Positions 28,422-37,088 are shown, counted from the first letter of the stretch. The stretch is DNA of 64,000 nucleotides from ZC4RG30 sp963777735 (GCA_963777735.1 CAVZRQ010000008.1:558001-622000); one strand, 5' to 3'. Notes: generated from the sequence alone by a model not told the origin. Made by a program: numbers and translations.

Positions 28422-30212
28422 ATGCGACTCGACCTGGCAAGCCTGGCCCATGCCTACCGCTCGCAGCTGCAGACCGTCCATCAGACTGTGGAGCATGTAC
28501 TGCAACAGGTGGCGCGGAGCGCGAGCAATCCAATCTGGATTTCGAGGGTGAGCGAAGCCGCCCTGTTCGCGCGCGCCGACGAACTCGCCGCCGTCGATCC
28601 GCAGACACTTCCCCTGTATGGCGTGCCATTCGCGATCAAGGACAACATCGATCTTGCCGGATTGCCCACCACAGCCGCCTGCCCTGCGTTTGCATTCGAT
28701 CCAGTCCGCTCTGCCGCGGTCGTGCAGAAGCTGCTCGACGCCGGCGCCATTGCCATCGGCAAGACCAACCTCGACCAGTTTGCAACGGGTCTGGTGGGCA
28801 CCCGCTCGCCTTATGGCGCCTGCCGCAACAGTTTTGATGATGGGTATATATCCGGTGGCTCGTCGAGTGGCTCGGCCGTGGCGGTGGCGCTGGGCCAGGT
28901 GAGCTTTGCACTGGGCACGGACACCGCGGGCTCGGGCCGCATTCCCGCCGCATTCAACAACCTCATCGGCTACAAGCCCACGCTGGGATTGCTGAGTACT
29001 CGCGGCATGTTGCCAGCCTGCCGCTCGCTGGATGCCATCTCGATCCTCACCTTGACCGCGAATGACGCCGCTGCAGTGGCGCAGGTTGCCGCGGGATTCG
29101 ATCCGGAAGACCCGTGGTCGCGTCCCCTGCAGCAGGCAGGCAAGCGCGGCTGGTCAAGACAGGATCAATTCCGGTTCGGCGTGCCCCTTCCCGCACAACG
29201 CGAATTCTTCGGCAATGCCGAATACGCGCGGCTGTATGAAGCCAGCATTCACCGCTGCAGCGCCATGGGTGGCAATCCGGTAGAGGTGGATATCGAACCC
29301 CTGCTGGAGGTTGCGCGCCTGCTGTATGAAGGACCATGGGTTGCCGAGCGCTATCTCGCCACCCGCGCCCTGATCGAGTCGGATCCGGCGGCCATGCTTC
29401 CAGTCACCCGGCAGATCATCGAACCGGGTCGAGATGCCAGTGCGCTGGACGCATTCCGCGCGCAGTACAGACTGCGTGAACTGGCGGCAGCTGCCCGCAG
29501 GATCTGGCAGGCCTTCGATGTGCTGCTGCTGCCTACTGCGGGCAACCACTACCGCATCGAGGAAGTCGAGGCTTCCCCGTTGCAGCTGAACAGCAATCTC
29601 GGTCGCTACACCAATTTCGTGAACCTGCTGGACATGTCGGCAGTGGCAGTGCCCGCCGGCTTCACCAGCGCCGGCCTGCCATTCGGCGTCACGCTGATCG
29701 GTACGGCATGGCAGGACGACGAACTGCTGAACCTGGCAACCCGACTGCACCCGGCCGGCGCAAGCAGTCTCGGCGCTGACGGGACAACATGGCCGACGAA
29801 CACCGGCAACCCTCCGCAATCCGCAGCCACCATGGATGTGGCCGTCTGCGGCGCCCACATGAGCGGCCTGCCGCTGAACCATCAGTTGCTCGAACGCGGC
29901 GCCTGGAAAGTTGCCACCACCAGGACAACTCCGGATTATCGCCTGTACGCTTTGCCTGGCGGACCACCAGCGCGGCCCGGCCTCGTCCGGGTAGCGACAG
30001 ACGGCGTCTCCATTGAAATGGAAATCTGGCGCATGCCGGAAGAAAACTTCGCGGCCTTCATGCGCTGCGTGCGTGCGCCACTGGGCATTGGCCTTGTGGA
30101 TAACGCGGAGGGAACGCAGACCTGCGGTTTTCTCTGCGAGGCAGTCGCCGTCACGGCAGCCACCGACATCAGCTATCTGGGCAGCTGGCGCAAATACATC
30201 GCGCAGCATTGA
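28422..30212 (+). CDS. atzF: Allophanate hydrolase
   Basis: 596-aa amidase-signature enzyme that hydrolyses allophanate to ammonia and CO2, the last step of guanidine/urea breakdown. The catalytic Ser-cisSer-Lys triad is visible: Lys in GVPFAIKDNI, cis-Ser in SGGSSSGSAV and the nucleophile in GTDTAGSGR. The C-terminal domain (about 465-596, VAVCGAHMSGLPLNHQL) is the allophanate hydrolase C-domain that decarboxylates the intermediate. ATG 28422 has GAGGAG 7-8 nt upstream. It begins 11 nt after the carboxylase stop, so the operon is tight. Confidence 0.94.
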   Translation: MRLDLASLAHAYRSQLQTVHQTVEHVLQQVARSASNPIWISRVSEAALFARADELAAVDPQTLPLYGVPFAIKDNIDLAGLPTTAACPAFAFDPVRSAAVVQKLLDAGAIAIGKTNLDQFATGLVGTRSPYGACRNSFDDGYISGGSSSGSAVAVALGQVSFALGTDTAGSGRIPAAFNNLIGYKPTLGLLSTRGMLPACRSLDAISILTLTANDAAAVAQVAAGFDPEDPWSRPLQQAGKRGWSRQDQFRFGVPLPAQREFFGNAEYARLYEASIHRCSAMGGNPVEVDIEPLLEVARLLYEGPWVAERYLATRALIESDPAAMLPVTRQIIEPGRDASALDAFRAQYRLRELAAAARRIWQAFDVLLLPTAGNHYRIEEVEASPLQLNSNLGRYTNFVNLLDMSAVAVPAGFTSAGLPFGVTLIGTAWQDDELLNLATRLHPAGASSLGADGTTWPTNTGNPPQSAATMDVAVCGAHMSGLPLNHQLLERGAWKVATTRTTPDYRLYALPGGPPARPGLVRVATDGVSIEMEIWRMPEENFAAFMRCVRAPLGIGLVDNAEGTQTCGFLCEAVAVTAATDISYLGSWRKYIAQH

Positions 30213-30264
30213 AGGGGCCGCGCAATAATGCGCGCCCGGCACACTGGCCCGGCAGACGGAAGCA

Positions 30265-30651
30265 ATGAACATGCTGAGGACGATGCTGCAGGCCAAGCTG
30301 CACCGTGTGCGGGTCACCGAAGCGGATCTGGACTACGAAGGCTCATGCGGCATCGATCGCGTGTTGCTGGATGCTTCCGGCATCAAGCCCAATCAGTACA
30401 TCGAGCTGTACAACATCAGCAACGGCGAGCGCTTCAGCACCTATGTCATCGAAGCGGCGCGAGGCTCGGGCGTGATTTCATTGAACGGTGCGGCTGCACG
30501 CAAGGCCGTGGTGGGAGATCTGCTGATCATCTGCGCCTACAGCCAGTACAGTGATGCCGAACTCGCGGCCTACAGCCCCGTGGTGGTGCTGGTCGGGGAA
30601 GACAACAAGCCGCTGGCGGCACGCTCTGGCACGCCCAACGCCATCGCCTGA
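30265..30651 (+). CDS. panD: Aspartate 1-decarboxylase precursor
   Basis: 128-aa pyruvoyl enzyme that makes beta-alanine for pantothenate. The start MNMLRTMLQAKLHRVRVTEADL and the self-cleavage site YEGSCGID (Gly-Ser bond, Ser becomes the pyruvoyl group) are typical. GSGVISLNGAAARKAVVGDLLII follows. Two in-frame ATGs (30265, 30271) are possible. It lies 52 nt after the allophanate hydrolase gene and could be read through from that operon, but a GCGCA-ATAA-TGCGC hairpin stands between them and the function is unrelated. Its 3' end faces the sphingolipid genes. Confidence 0.95.
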   Translation: MNMLRTMLQAKLHRVRVTEADLDYEGSCGIDRVLLDASGIKPNQYIELYNISNGERFSTYVIEAARGSGVISLNGAAARKAVVGDLLIICAYSQYSDAELAAYSPVVVLVGEDNKPLAARSGTPNAIA

Positions 30652-30676
30652 CCGGGATGGCAGACGATGCGGGGCT

Positions 30677-31879
30677 TCAGGCTGCCGCGGGCTTCAGCTG
30701 CCCGGCAAGATTGCCGAGCACTTCGATCATGCGTGAGATATCGGCGTCGCTGTGCGCCGCCGAAAGACTGATTCGCACGATGTTCAGGCCGGCCGGCGTC
30801 GACGGCGGCACCATCAGGTTGGTGTAGATACCCGAGTCGAGCAGGCCCTGCCAGAGAGCAATGGCTGCTTCACGCTCGTTGAACACCAATGCCGTCACGG
30901 GCCCCGGATCCTTCGAGCCCACGCGATACCCGAGCTGGTTCACCGCCTCATAGAAGCGATGGATGTGGCGCCACAGCGTGGCCCGCAGATCATCGCCAGC
31001 GAGCAGCCGCTTGAGCGCGGCATGGGTTGCTGCGATCACTGGCGGCGGCGGCGAGGCCGTGAACAGATACGGACGGCTCGCCAGGCGCAGCAACTCGAAA
31101 TCCGGATGCCGACTGACGCAGAAACCGCCGACTCCACCCAGGCTCTTCGAGAAAGTGCCGAGCACGAAATCCACCCGGTCGAGCAACCCGAGTTCGGCGC
31201 AGATGCCCAGGCCCTTCGGACCGAACATGCCGAATGAATGGGCCTCGTCGACGATCAACATGGCGCCGTAGCGTTCCGTGACCTCGGTGAATTCAGTCAG
31301 CGGCGCGCGATCGCCCAGCACGCTGTACAGACTCTCCACGACCACCAGCGTGCGCTTTGCGTCTTCACCCAGTCGTTCCAGCCGGCGGGCGAGATTCTCC
31401 GGATCGTTGTGCCGGAAGCGGATGGTGGTGGCCGCACTCAGGCGGCAGGCATCGTGAATGCTGGCATGCCCATCGGCGTCGACGAGCAGAAAATCGCCCT
31501 GCCCGGCCAGCGCGGAAATGGCGCCCAGATTGGCCTGGTAGCCCGTGGAGAACACGATGCACGACGGCCAGCCGAAGGCATCGGCAAACTCACGCTCGAG
31601 CGCGCGGTGCCCGGAATAATTGCCGCTGGCCATGCGCGAACCGGTGGTGCCCGTACCCAGCGTTTCGACGGCCTTGATGGCTGCCGCGCGGCAATCCGCA
31701 TCAAAAGTGAGGCCCAGGTAGTTGTTGGTGCCGGCGAGCAGCACGCGACGACCATCAATGGTGGCCTCGGTGGCGGAATGCACGGCGTCCATCGGCGTGG
31801 CAATCGAAGGCACGCGGCCACGGCCAACCAGCGCTGCCCGCAATTCTGCGAGCGGAGCAAACTTCGCCAGCAGACTCAT
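30677..31879 (-). CDS. spt: Serine palmitoyltransferase (sphingolipid biosynthesis, step 1)
   Basis: 400-aa alpha-oxoamine synthase (PLP fold I). It condenses serine with an acyl thioester to 3-ketosphinganine. The PLP lysine is Lys245 in GTFSKSLGGVGG, the motif of serine palmitoyltransferases rather than of KBL or BioF; DEAHSFGMFG (211-220) and GTGTTGSR (75-82) are also present. The decisive context is an ACP gene (4-nt overlap) and a fatty acyl-AMP/ACP ligase upstream in the same operon, the arrangement known for bacterial sphingolipid synthesis, where the acyl donor is a dedicated acyl-ACP. Homologues of ceramide synthase and CerR lie within 15 kb. Confidence 0.88.
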   Translation of the reverse strand: MSLLAKFAPLAELRAALVGRGRVPSIATPMDAVHSATEATIDGRRVLLAGTNNYLGLTFDADCRAAAIKAVETLGTGTTGSRMASGNYSGHRALEREFADAFGWPSCIVFSTGYQANLGAISALAGQGDFLLVDADGHASIHDACRLSAATTIRFRHNDPENLARRLERLGEDAKRTLVVVESLYSVLGDRAPLTEFTEVTERYGAMLIVDEAHSFGMFGPKGLGICAELGLLDRVDFVLGTFSKSLGGVGGFCVSRHPDFELLRLASRPYLFTASPPPPVIAATHAALKRLLAGDDLRATLWRHIHRFYEAVNQLGYRVGSKDPGPVTALVFNEREAAIALWQGLLDSGIYTNLMVPPSTPAGLNIVRISLSAAHSDADISRMIEVLGNLAGQLKPAAA

Positions 31880-32130
31880 GCGTTGCCTGCTACCACGCGC
31901 CGCACGCTGTCGCAGAGCTGGTCCAGCGTGCGTGCTTCGGCAATCGTTGCGACGGGAATCGAGATATCGAGGTGATCCTCGATTTCCATGATCAGGTCCA
32001 TGACCTGTGAAGAGTCGAGACCGAGTTCGCTGGCCAGATGCGTGCCACCATCGACAATGCCGATATCCGGTACTGCGATCTTCAGTGCGTCGCGCACCAC
32101 CTGTTCGACTCTGTCGATGGTTTCAGGCAT
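31876..32130 (-). CDS. Acyl carrier protein dedicated to sphingolipid synthesis (AcpR type)
   Basis: 84-aa acidic carrier protein. The phosphopantetheine serine is Ser40 in ELGLDSSQVMDL. It differs clearly from the housekeeping AcpP (no DSLDTVELVM). Its gene overlaps that of the serine palmitoyltransferase by 4 nt and follows the acyl ligase by 2 nt, so the three are translated together. It presumably carries the fatty acyl chain loaded by the ligase to the palmitoyltransferase. Confidence 0.88.
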   Translation of the reverse strand: MPETIDRVEQVVRDALKIAVPDIGIVDGGTHLASELGLDSSQVMDLIMEIEDHLDISIPVATIAEARTLDQLCDSVRRVVAGNA

Positions 32131-32132
32131 GT

Positions 32133-33932
32133 TCAGGCCGCAACCGGGCGACGGCCGCCGTTGCTGACCAGAAAGCGGATATGCAGCGCTTCGCGCAGCC
32201 GCTCTTCGTCGTGACGCTCCAGGAATTCCTTGCGCGTGACACTGCGCGACAGCTTGCCGGAGGAAGTGCGCGGCAGCGTATGCGGCGGCACCAGCTCGAT
32301 CAGGCAGCGGATGCCGAACTCCACCGAGATGGCCTCATGCAGGCGGTCAGCGAGTTCAGCCTGTGATTTCGGATCCTGCTCCCTGCACTGGACCACCAGC
32401 ACGGCCACTTCCGTGCCGTCGACGCCAGGCACCGAAAAGGCGGAGGCGTCGGTGGGACGGACTTCCGGCTGCTGCTCGGCCAGATTCTCGAGATCCTGCG
32501 GCCAGATGTTGCGGCCGTTGATGATCAGCAGATCCTTCGCGCGGCCGGTGAGATACAGCGAACCAGCGACGCGGTAGCCGAGATCTCCCGTGTTGAGCCA
32601 GCCATCGGCCGACAACACCTCTGCCGTGGTATCTGGCGAGTTGTAGTAACCCACCATGACGCTCGGGCTTCTCAGGAACACGCGACCCACATGCCGCTCC
32701 GGCATCACCTGACCATCTTCATCGCGCACTTCGACTTCAAAGCCCGGCAGTGGCGCGCCGCAGTTGATGAAACCCTTGCGGCGGGTCGGCGCGCCCTCTT
32801 CCAGCGGCAAAGCCTCGCCGGTTTCCGACAGCAGCTCGCCGTCGATGTAGTCGATCTTCATGCCACTGCCGACCGGCGCGAAGCTCACGGCCAGTGCGCA
32901 CTCGGCCATGCCGTAGCAAGGCAGGAAAGCATTGGGCTTGAAGCCTGCAGGCGCCAATGCCTCGGCAAAGGCATTCAGCCACTCGGGATGGATCATCTCG
33001 GCACCAACGCCCGCCACGCGCCAGGCAGAGAGATCCAGCGTCTCGGTGTCCTTGGCGGTGATGCGGCGTGCAGCCAGCGCATAACCGAATGGCGGACTGA
33101 AGGAAATCGTGGCCCGGTTCTGCGACATCAGCTTCAGCCACAGCCGCGGACGCATCGCGAATTCGCGCGAGCCCATGAAATCGCAGGAACGCTGCGTGGC
33201 CATGCAACCCAGCACGATGCCCACGAGGCCCATGTCGTGGTAGTAGGGCAGCCAGGAGCAGAAGCGGTCTTCCTGAGTCAGGCGGAAGCCATGATTGAAG
33301 ATCGCTTCCAGGTTATGCAGTGCCGATGCCTGGGTGATCATGGTGCCGCGCGGGAAGCGCGTGCTGCCAGAGGTGTACTGCATGTACGCCAGTTCATGCA
33401 CCGCCGGCGGTGCCGGCAGATCACCCTTGTCGTCCATCGCCATGAAATCGTCGAGCGTGCCGGCGATCTGCACTGGCAGATCCTTGGCAGCTTCGCGCAG
33501 CAGTTCGATGAATTCGGCCGGAGCAAACGCTGCCGAAGCGCGGCAGTCGAGCACCATTTGCCGCAGGTGCCTGACATAGGCCTCATGACCACCCAGGTGA
33601 ATGGCCGCAGGCAAAGGCACAGGAACCACGGCTGCGTACTGGCAGGCGTAGAACATCACGGCGAAATCAGGGTGGGTATGGGCAACCAATGCCACACGGG
33701 CGCCGCGACCCAGACCCTGCAGGCGACGCGCAAGGGCACGCGCCCGGTCGCGCAGTTCGCAATACGACAGGACTGTGGTCAGTTCGCCACGACCATTGTA
33801 GTAATTGAAGCCTGTACGCCCGGCTGCAGCAAAATCGAGAGCCTCGGTCAGCGTGGAAAATTCCGCGCGTCGCAGGTCGATCCCGCTGGCCGTCGGTGTC
33901 GGCACGTTCTGTAAAACCAAGTTACCGTCCAA
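32133..33932 (-). CDS. Fatty acyl-AMP ligase / acyl-ACP synthetase (AasR type)
   Basis: 599-aa adenylating enzyme of the FAAL class. The AMP-binding core has YMQYTSGSTRFPRGTMIT (P-loop, about 186-203), FCSWLPYYHDMGLVG and a C-terminal part with YLTGRAKDLLIINGRNIWPQD, typical of acyl-AMP ligases that load ACPs. It heads the operon ligase-ACP-palmitoyltransferase and would charge the adjacent ACP with free fatty acid. The start is not certain: TTG 33932 gives the longest frame, and TTG 33920 with a GGACGG upstream is an alternative. A reasonable sigma-70 promoter precedes it. Confidence 0.87.
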   Translation of the reverse strand: MDGNLVLQNVPTPTASGIDLRRAEFSTLTEALDFAAAGRTGFNYYNGRGELTTVLSYCELRDRARALARRLQGLGRGARVALVAHTHPDFAVMFYACQYAAVVPVPLPAAIHLGGHEAYVRHLRQMVLDCRASAAFAPAEFIELLREAAKDLPVQIAGTLDDFMAMDDKGDLPAPPAVHELAYMQYTSGSTRFPRGTMITQASALHNLEAIFNHGFRLTQEDRFCSWLPYYHDMGLVGIVLGCMATQRSCDFMGSREFAMRPRLWLKLMSQNRATISFSPPFGYALAARRITAKDTETLDLSAWRVAGVGAEMIHPEWLNAFAEALAPAGFKPNAFLPCYGMAECALAVSFAPVGSGMKIDYIDGELLSETGEALPLEEGAPTRRKGFINCGAPLPGFEVEVRDEDGQVMPERHVGRVFLRSPSVMVGYYNSPDTTAEVLSADGWLNTGDLGYRVAGSLYLTGRAKDLLIINGRNIWPQDLENLAEQQPEVRPTDASAFSVPGVDGTEVAVLVVQCREQDPKSQAELADRLHEAISVEFGIRCLIELVPPHTLPRTSSGKLSRSVTRKEFLERHDEERLREALHIRFLVSNGGRRPVAA

Positions 33933-33974
33933 TTCTTAGGCGCCGGGCGGCTCTCCAACCACTTGCAGTTGTTG

Positions 33975-34003
33975 AATTTAGTGTGGCGGACGCGCCAACG
34001 CAA
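33975..34003 (-). promoter_or_regulatory. Predicted sigma-70 promoter of the acyl ligase-ACP-Spt operon
   Basis: Minus strand: -35 TTGCGT (34003-33998), a 17-nt spacer and -10 TAAATT (33980-33975), with transcription expected near 33968, about 36 nt before the start codon. Both hexamers are imperfect but the spacing is ideal, and the site lies in the only sizeable gap (248 nt) of the sphingolipid region. Confidence 0.45.
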
Positions 34004-34075
34004 TTTCTTTGCAACATGAATGTGATGGACGACCGGTCTGCCCGCTTATGACCGTGGATCATACCCGTTCCTGAC

Positions 34076-34106
34076 CCCAAAAAAGAGGGGGTTAAGGGTT
34101 TTTGGG
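34076..34106. repeat. Inverted repeat CCCAAAAA / TTTTTGGG in the divergent region
   Basis: Arms CCCAAAAA (34076-34083) and TTTTTGGG (34099-34106) can pair over 8 bp around a G-rich 15-nt loop. The element lies between the divergent acyl ligase and nucleotidyltransferase genes, so it is not placed as a terminator. It could be an mRNA leader structure for the plus-strand genes or a protein-binding site. No further evidence. Confidence 0.3.
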
Positions 34107-34180
34107 TGCCTCTGCCCGGTCCTGAGGCGCCCTTCTGCCAACTCTGTGTACACTCCGCAATCCATTTGACAGGTTGACCA

Positions 34181-34954
34181 GTGAACGTCGCAAAAAAACC
34201 ACACAAGGCCATTATCCTCAGTGCTGGACAGGGAAGTCGCCTGCTTCCGCATACCCAGGATCTGCCGAAATGCCTGCTGGATCTCGCAGGCCGCTCCATG
34301 CTCGGCTGGCAACTCCAGGGCCTCGCCGCAGCCGGGGTCAGCGAAGTCGTCGTGGTCACGGGTTTTCGCTCCGACCTGGTCGAGAACGCCCTCCCCGGCA
34401 TTACGCCTCCCGGCATGCAGGTCCGGACCTTGTTCAATCCGTTCTACAAAGTGGCTGATAACCTCGCCAGTTGCTGGATGGTACGTCATGAACTGACAGG
34501 CCCGTCGCTGATCCTCAACGGCGACACCCTGTTCGAGCCGGAAGTCGCCCGGCGCCTGCTCGCAGCCCCCGAAGCGGCCATCACGGTCACCATCGACCGC
34601 AAGGCCGATTACGACGATGACGACATGAAGGTAATCACTGTGGGCGACCGGCTCACAGCCATTGGCAAGAAACTCCCCGTCGCGGATGTCACCGGCGAAT
34701 CGATCGGCTTCCTGCGCTTCAGTGCCACAGGTGCGGCAACCTTTGTTGCAGAAATCACGCGCACCATGCACACCCTGGAAGGCGTGAGCCTCTGGTACCT
34801 GTCTGCCATCCATCGCCTGGCCAATGCCGGTGTGGACGTGAAGGTTGCATCGATCGAGGGCCTGCACTGGGGCGAACTGGATTTTCCCGCAGATCTGGTC
34901 GATTGCCGCGACATTGCCGGCCGTTACCTTGCCACGCAGACGGGAATCGCCTGA
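34181..34954 (+). CDS. NTP-transferase family protein, LicC-like (phospho-alcohol or sugar-P nucleotidylyltransferase)
   Basis: 257-aa single-domain nucleotidyltransferase. The N-terminal motif ILSAGQGSRLLPHTQDLPKCL (residues 12-32) carries the GxGxR...PK signature; SLILNGDTLFE contains the metal-binding Asp. The sequence resembles LicC-type choline-phosphate cytidylyltransferases more than hexose-1-P enzymes (NPFYKVADNLASCW is typical). A GTG start at 34181 follows a weak AGG. It lies directly before a TagD-like cytidylyltransferase, and a LicD-like transferase is on the opposite strand, so an activated polar head group for a lipid is the probable product. The substrate is not known. Confidence 0.75.
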   Translation: MNVAKKPHKAIILSAGQGSRLLPHTQDLPKCLLDLAGRSMLGWQLQGLAAAGVSEVVVVTGFRSDLVENALPGITPPGMQVRTLFNPFYKVADNLASCWMVRHELTGPSLILNGDTLFEPEVARRLLAAPEAAITVTIDRKADYDDDDMKVITVGDRLTAIGKKLPVADVTGESIGFLRFSATGAATFVAEITRTMHTLEGVSLWYLSAIHRLANAGVDVKVASIEGLHWGELDFPADLVDCRDIAGRYLATQTGIA

Positions 34955-35350
34955 ATGCTCGTCCTGACCTATGGCACCTTCGACCTGTTTCACTATGGCC
35001 ACATCCGGCTGCTGCAGAGAGCCCGGTCTTTCGGCAGCCGCCTGGGCGTTGGCCTCTCCACCGATGAGTTCAATGCCCTCAAGAACAAGAAGGCATTCAT
35101 GTCCTATGGAGAGCGTGAAGAACTGCTGATGACCTGCCGTTTCGTGGATTTTGTCTTCCCGGAAAAGAGCTGGGAGCAGAAGGCCGATGACATCATTGCC
35201 CACAAGGCAGATGTGCTGGTGATGGGGGACGACTGGAAAGGCAAGTTCGACCATTTCGGCGGCCATTGCCGGATCGCCTACCTGGAACGCACCCCTCTGA
35301 TCTCTTCCACCCTGCTGCGCGAAGGCCTGAAGAGCTACGACCCCAGGTAG
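34955..35350 (+). CDS. TagD-like cytidylyltransferase (glycerol-3-phosphate type)
   Basis: 131-aa nucleotidylyltransferase of the GCT family. The HxGH motif is HYGH (13-16) in LTYGTFDLFHYGHIRLL, and the C-terminal ISSTLLR motif (116-122) is present. The family makes CDP-glycerol from CTP and glycerol-3-phosphate; related members make CDP-ethanolamine. The ATG directly follows the stop of the preceding nucleotidyltransferase. The 3' end overlaps the convergent LicD-like gene by 16 nt. With LicD it could supply a phosphoglycerol head group for the sphingolipid made here; that link is inference. Confidence 0.82.
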   Translation: MLVLTYGTFDLFHYGHIRLLQRARSFGSRLGVGLSTDEFNALKNKKAFMSYGEREELLMTCRFVDFVFPEKSWEQKADDIIAHKADVLVMGDDWKGKFDHFGGHCRIAYLERTPLISSTLLREGLKSYDPR

Positions 35351-36327
35351 GTTTTCGGATCCCGCTGGCTGGGCGGGAAAACCCCTTTCAGAATGGTGGC
35401 CCTGATACGCGCGGCAATCTGGCCGGCGCGGCCAATCCGTCCGAGCTTCAGCATCATCTTCTGCCGGATCACCAGATAGGCCAGGGAATTCCAGGAGAAG
35501 ATGTTCATGGCATTCGGGCAATCAATGGAGTTCTCGAAGTCCTTCACTTCACTCCGGTAGTCGCCGTAGTTCTCGGTCAGGTGAAGATGCGCGTCTTCCG
35601 GAACCGAGAAATTCCCTTTGGCGAAGGTTTTCTGCACGACCCTGAAGGCCGTGTTCCACCACAGTGAATTGCGCGTTCCGTGCATCGAACCGCCGCAGTA
35701 GTCGAAGTGCAGAAAGATATCTGTCTTGACAGGCGGCTTCCCGGGAGCGCTCTCGTTCCGCACCGCGGCCTTGTAACGGATGATTCCACCGGGAACCACG
35801 TGCAAGTCGGGGTTCTGGATCCGGGCTTTCAGCGAGATGAACTGTGGCGCGATGGCGACGACTTCACTGGAAGCCCACATGGCGCGCAGGAAGACCGGAA
35901 AGTGCGGATCGGCAATATCGATGCCCGCGTCCATGTCGTTGTCGTGGGGCAGCGGCTGCCCCAGCCGCTCGAGTCCCAGCAGCGTGCCGGAGATCCAGTA
36001 CATGCGAGCGCCGCTTTCGCGGGCAATGCGCTCCACAGTCTGCATCACCCCCAGCGCGTTCTCCGAATCGATCGTCTGCTTGACGAGGCTGCTCGGGCGC
36101 TGCCTGGCCTGGTCGGGATACCAGCGCCTCGAATAGGTGATGCGCCAGCACCAGTACAGAAGCACCGAAATGACGGCCATCAACGCGCCTTCCAGCAGCG
36201 TGACCGGCCAGATCAACCAGAACGCAACCCACATGGTCTGGCGCCGCGCAGGACTGACCACCTGCGCCTGGGATGCGAGCAGCCTGTCGATCTCGGCCAG
36301 ATCACGCCGGTCAGTTGCTGATTTCAT
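35335..36327 (-). CDS. LicD-family phosphotransferase with N-terminal membrane segment
   Basis: 330-aa protein. One strongly hydrophobic stretch (about 33-60) precedes a LicD/FKRP-type domain: SGTLLGLERLG (113-123), the acidic cluster HDNDMDAGI with Asp129, Asp131 and Asp133, and the late VPEDAHLHLTENYGDYR. Family members move phosphocholine, phosphoethanolamine or glycerol-phosphate from CDP-alcohols to glycans or lipids. The partner cytidylyltransferases lie on the opposite strand. The start ATG overlaps the stop of the upstream nucleotidyltransferase gene (ATGA). Probable role: head-group addition to a membrane lipid; acceptor unknown. Confidence 0.75.
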   Translation of the reverse strand: MKSATDRRDLAEIDRLLASQAQVVSPARRQTMWVAFWLIWPVTLLEGALMAVISVLLYWCWRITYSRRWYPDQARQRPSSLVKQTIDSENALGVMQTVERIARESGARMYWISGTLLGLERLGQPLPHDNDMDAGIDIADPHFPVFLRAMWASSEVVAIAPQFISLKARIQNPDLHVVPGGIIRYKAAVRNESAPGKPPVKTDIFLHFDYCGGSMHGTRNSLWWNTAFRVVQKTFAKGNFSVPEDAHLHLTENYGDYRSEVKDFENSIDCPNAMNIFSWNSLAYLVIRQKMMLKLGRIGRAGQIAARIRATILKGVFPPSQRDPKTYLGS

Positions 36328-37088
36328 TCGCCTACCATGCTGCGGACCAGTTCCAGGTCCGCCACCTTGTCGACATCGATGGCGGCACGTCCATCACGAA
36401 GAATGACAGCCCTGACACTGGCGCCGGACATCGCACCCAATCTGTTCAGGGCCTGTTCCAGACGCAGCCAGCCGAAGCGGTAGCGCAGCGCGTAGGTGAA
36501 GCCAAGACGCCGCAGCAGAGCGATGGGCCGTTTGCGATCTGCCTCGATCTGCTGCCAGAGCGCGACAATTCCTCGCGCAGCGGGTGTCCGCAGCAGGAAC
36601 AGATTGCAGCCCGAGTAGTCGCCATCGGAAAAGCGCAGCCAGGTGCGCTGCGTGGCAGGCACGACGGCCTGCACCGATTCCCGTCTTGCCAGCGCAACCA
36701 GCGCGTCAGCGTGTCCGTCATCGGCAGCAAGGAACTCTTCGATCCAGGCAGACTGGAGCAGCGCGTGGTCGGCTGTGGTCACCAGCAATGGCGTGCCTTC
36801 GATGCCCAGGGCATGGGCGACACTGGCGCTGGGCCCGCTCTGCGCAGACAGCACACTCACCGGCTTGCCGCAGTCAGGCAAAGCCGTAACAAGTTCCGCT
36901 CGATCGATCGCCACCACGATTCGCGCGATGGACGGTACACCTGCAAGGGCCAGCAGCACCCGCTGCAACATCGCCACGCCACCAAACCGGATCAACGCCT
37001 TGTGGGAAACCCCGGCATATTCCGCCAGCGGGTCGCCACCGGGCCTCGTGCCGGCCAGCACGAGCGCTGTCAGCCCCTGCCCCGGCAT
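36324..37088 (-). CDS. MobA-like NTP transferase of the sphingolipid cluster
   Basis: 254-aa nucleotidyltransferase-fold protein. TALVLAGTRPGGDPLAEYAGVSHKAL is a variant of the LAG.RxxxDPL...KAL motif seen in small NTP_transf_3 proteins, and LVTTADHALL contains the metal-binding Asp. It is coupled to the ceramide-synthase-like gene upstream (TGATG overlap; ATG 37088, or GTG 37091) and to the LicD gene downstream (4-nt overlap). Similar genes occur beside ceramide synthase in other sphingolipid bacteria, where nucleotidyltransferase-like enzymes are needed for the phosphate-containing head group. The exact reaction is unknown. Confidence 0.7.
   Translation of the reverse strand: MPGQGLTALVLAGTRPGGDPLAEYAGVSHKALIRFGGVAMLQRVLLALAGVPSIARIVVAIDRAELVTALPDCGKPVSVLSAQSGPSASVAHALGIEGTPLLVTTADHALLQSAWIEEFLAADDGHADALVALARRESVQAVVPATQRTWLRFSDGDYSGCNLFLLRTPAARGIVALWQQIEADRKRPIALLRRLGFTYALRYRFGWLRLEQALNRLGAMSGASVRAVILRDGRAAIDVDKVADLELVRSMVGE

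Noticed and set aside
30677..31879. Annotation as KBL (glycine C-acetyltransferase) or BioF
   Set aside because: The PLP motif GTFSKS and the operon with ACP and acyl ligase fit serine palmitoyltransferase; no tdh or bio genes are near.
34046..35521. Long open frame (about 490 codons) on the minus strand opposite the LicC-like and TagD-like genes
   Set aside because: It is antisense to two genes with clear family motifs, has low-complexity Gln/His/Asp-rich composition and no recognisable domain.
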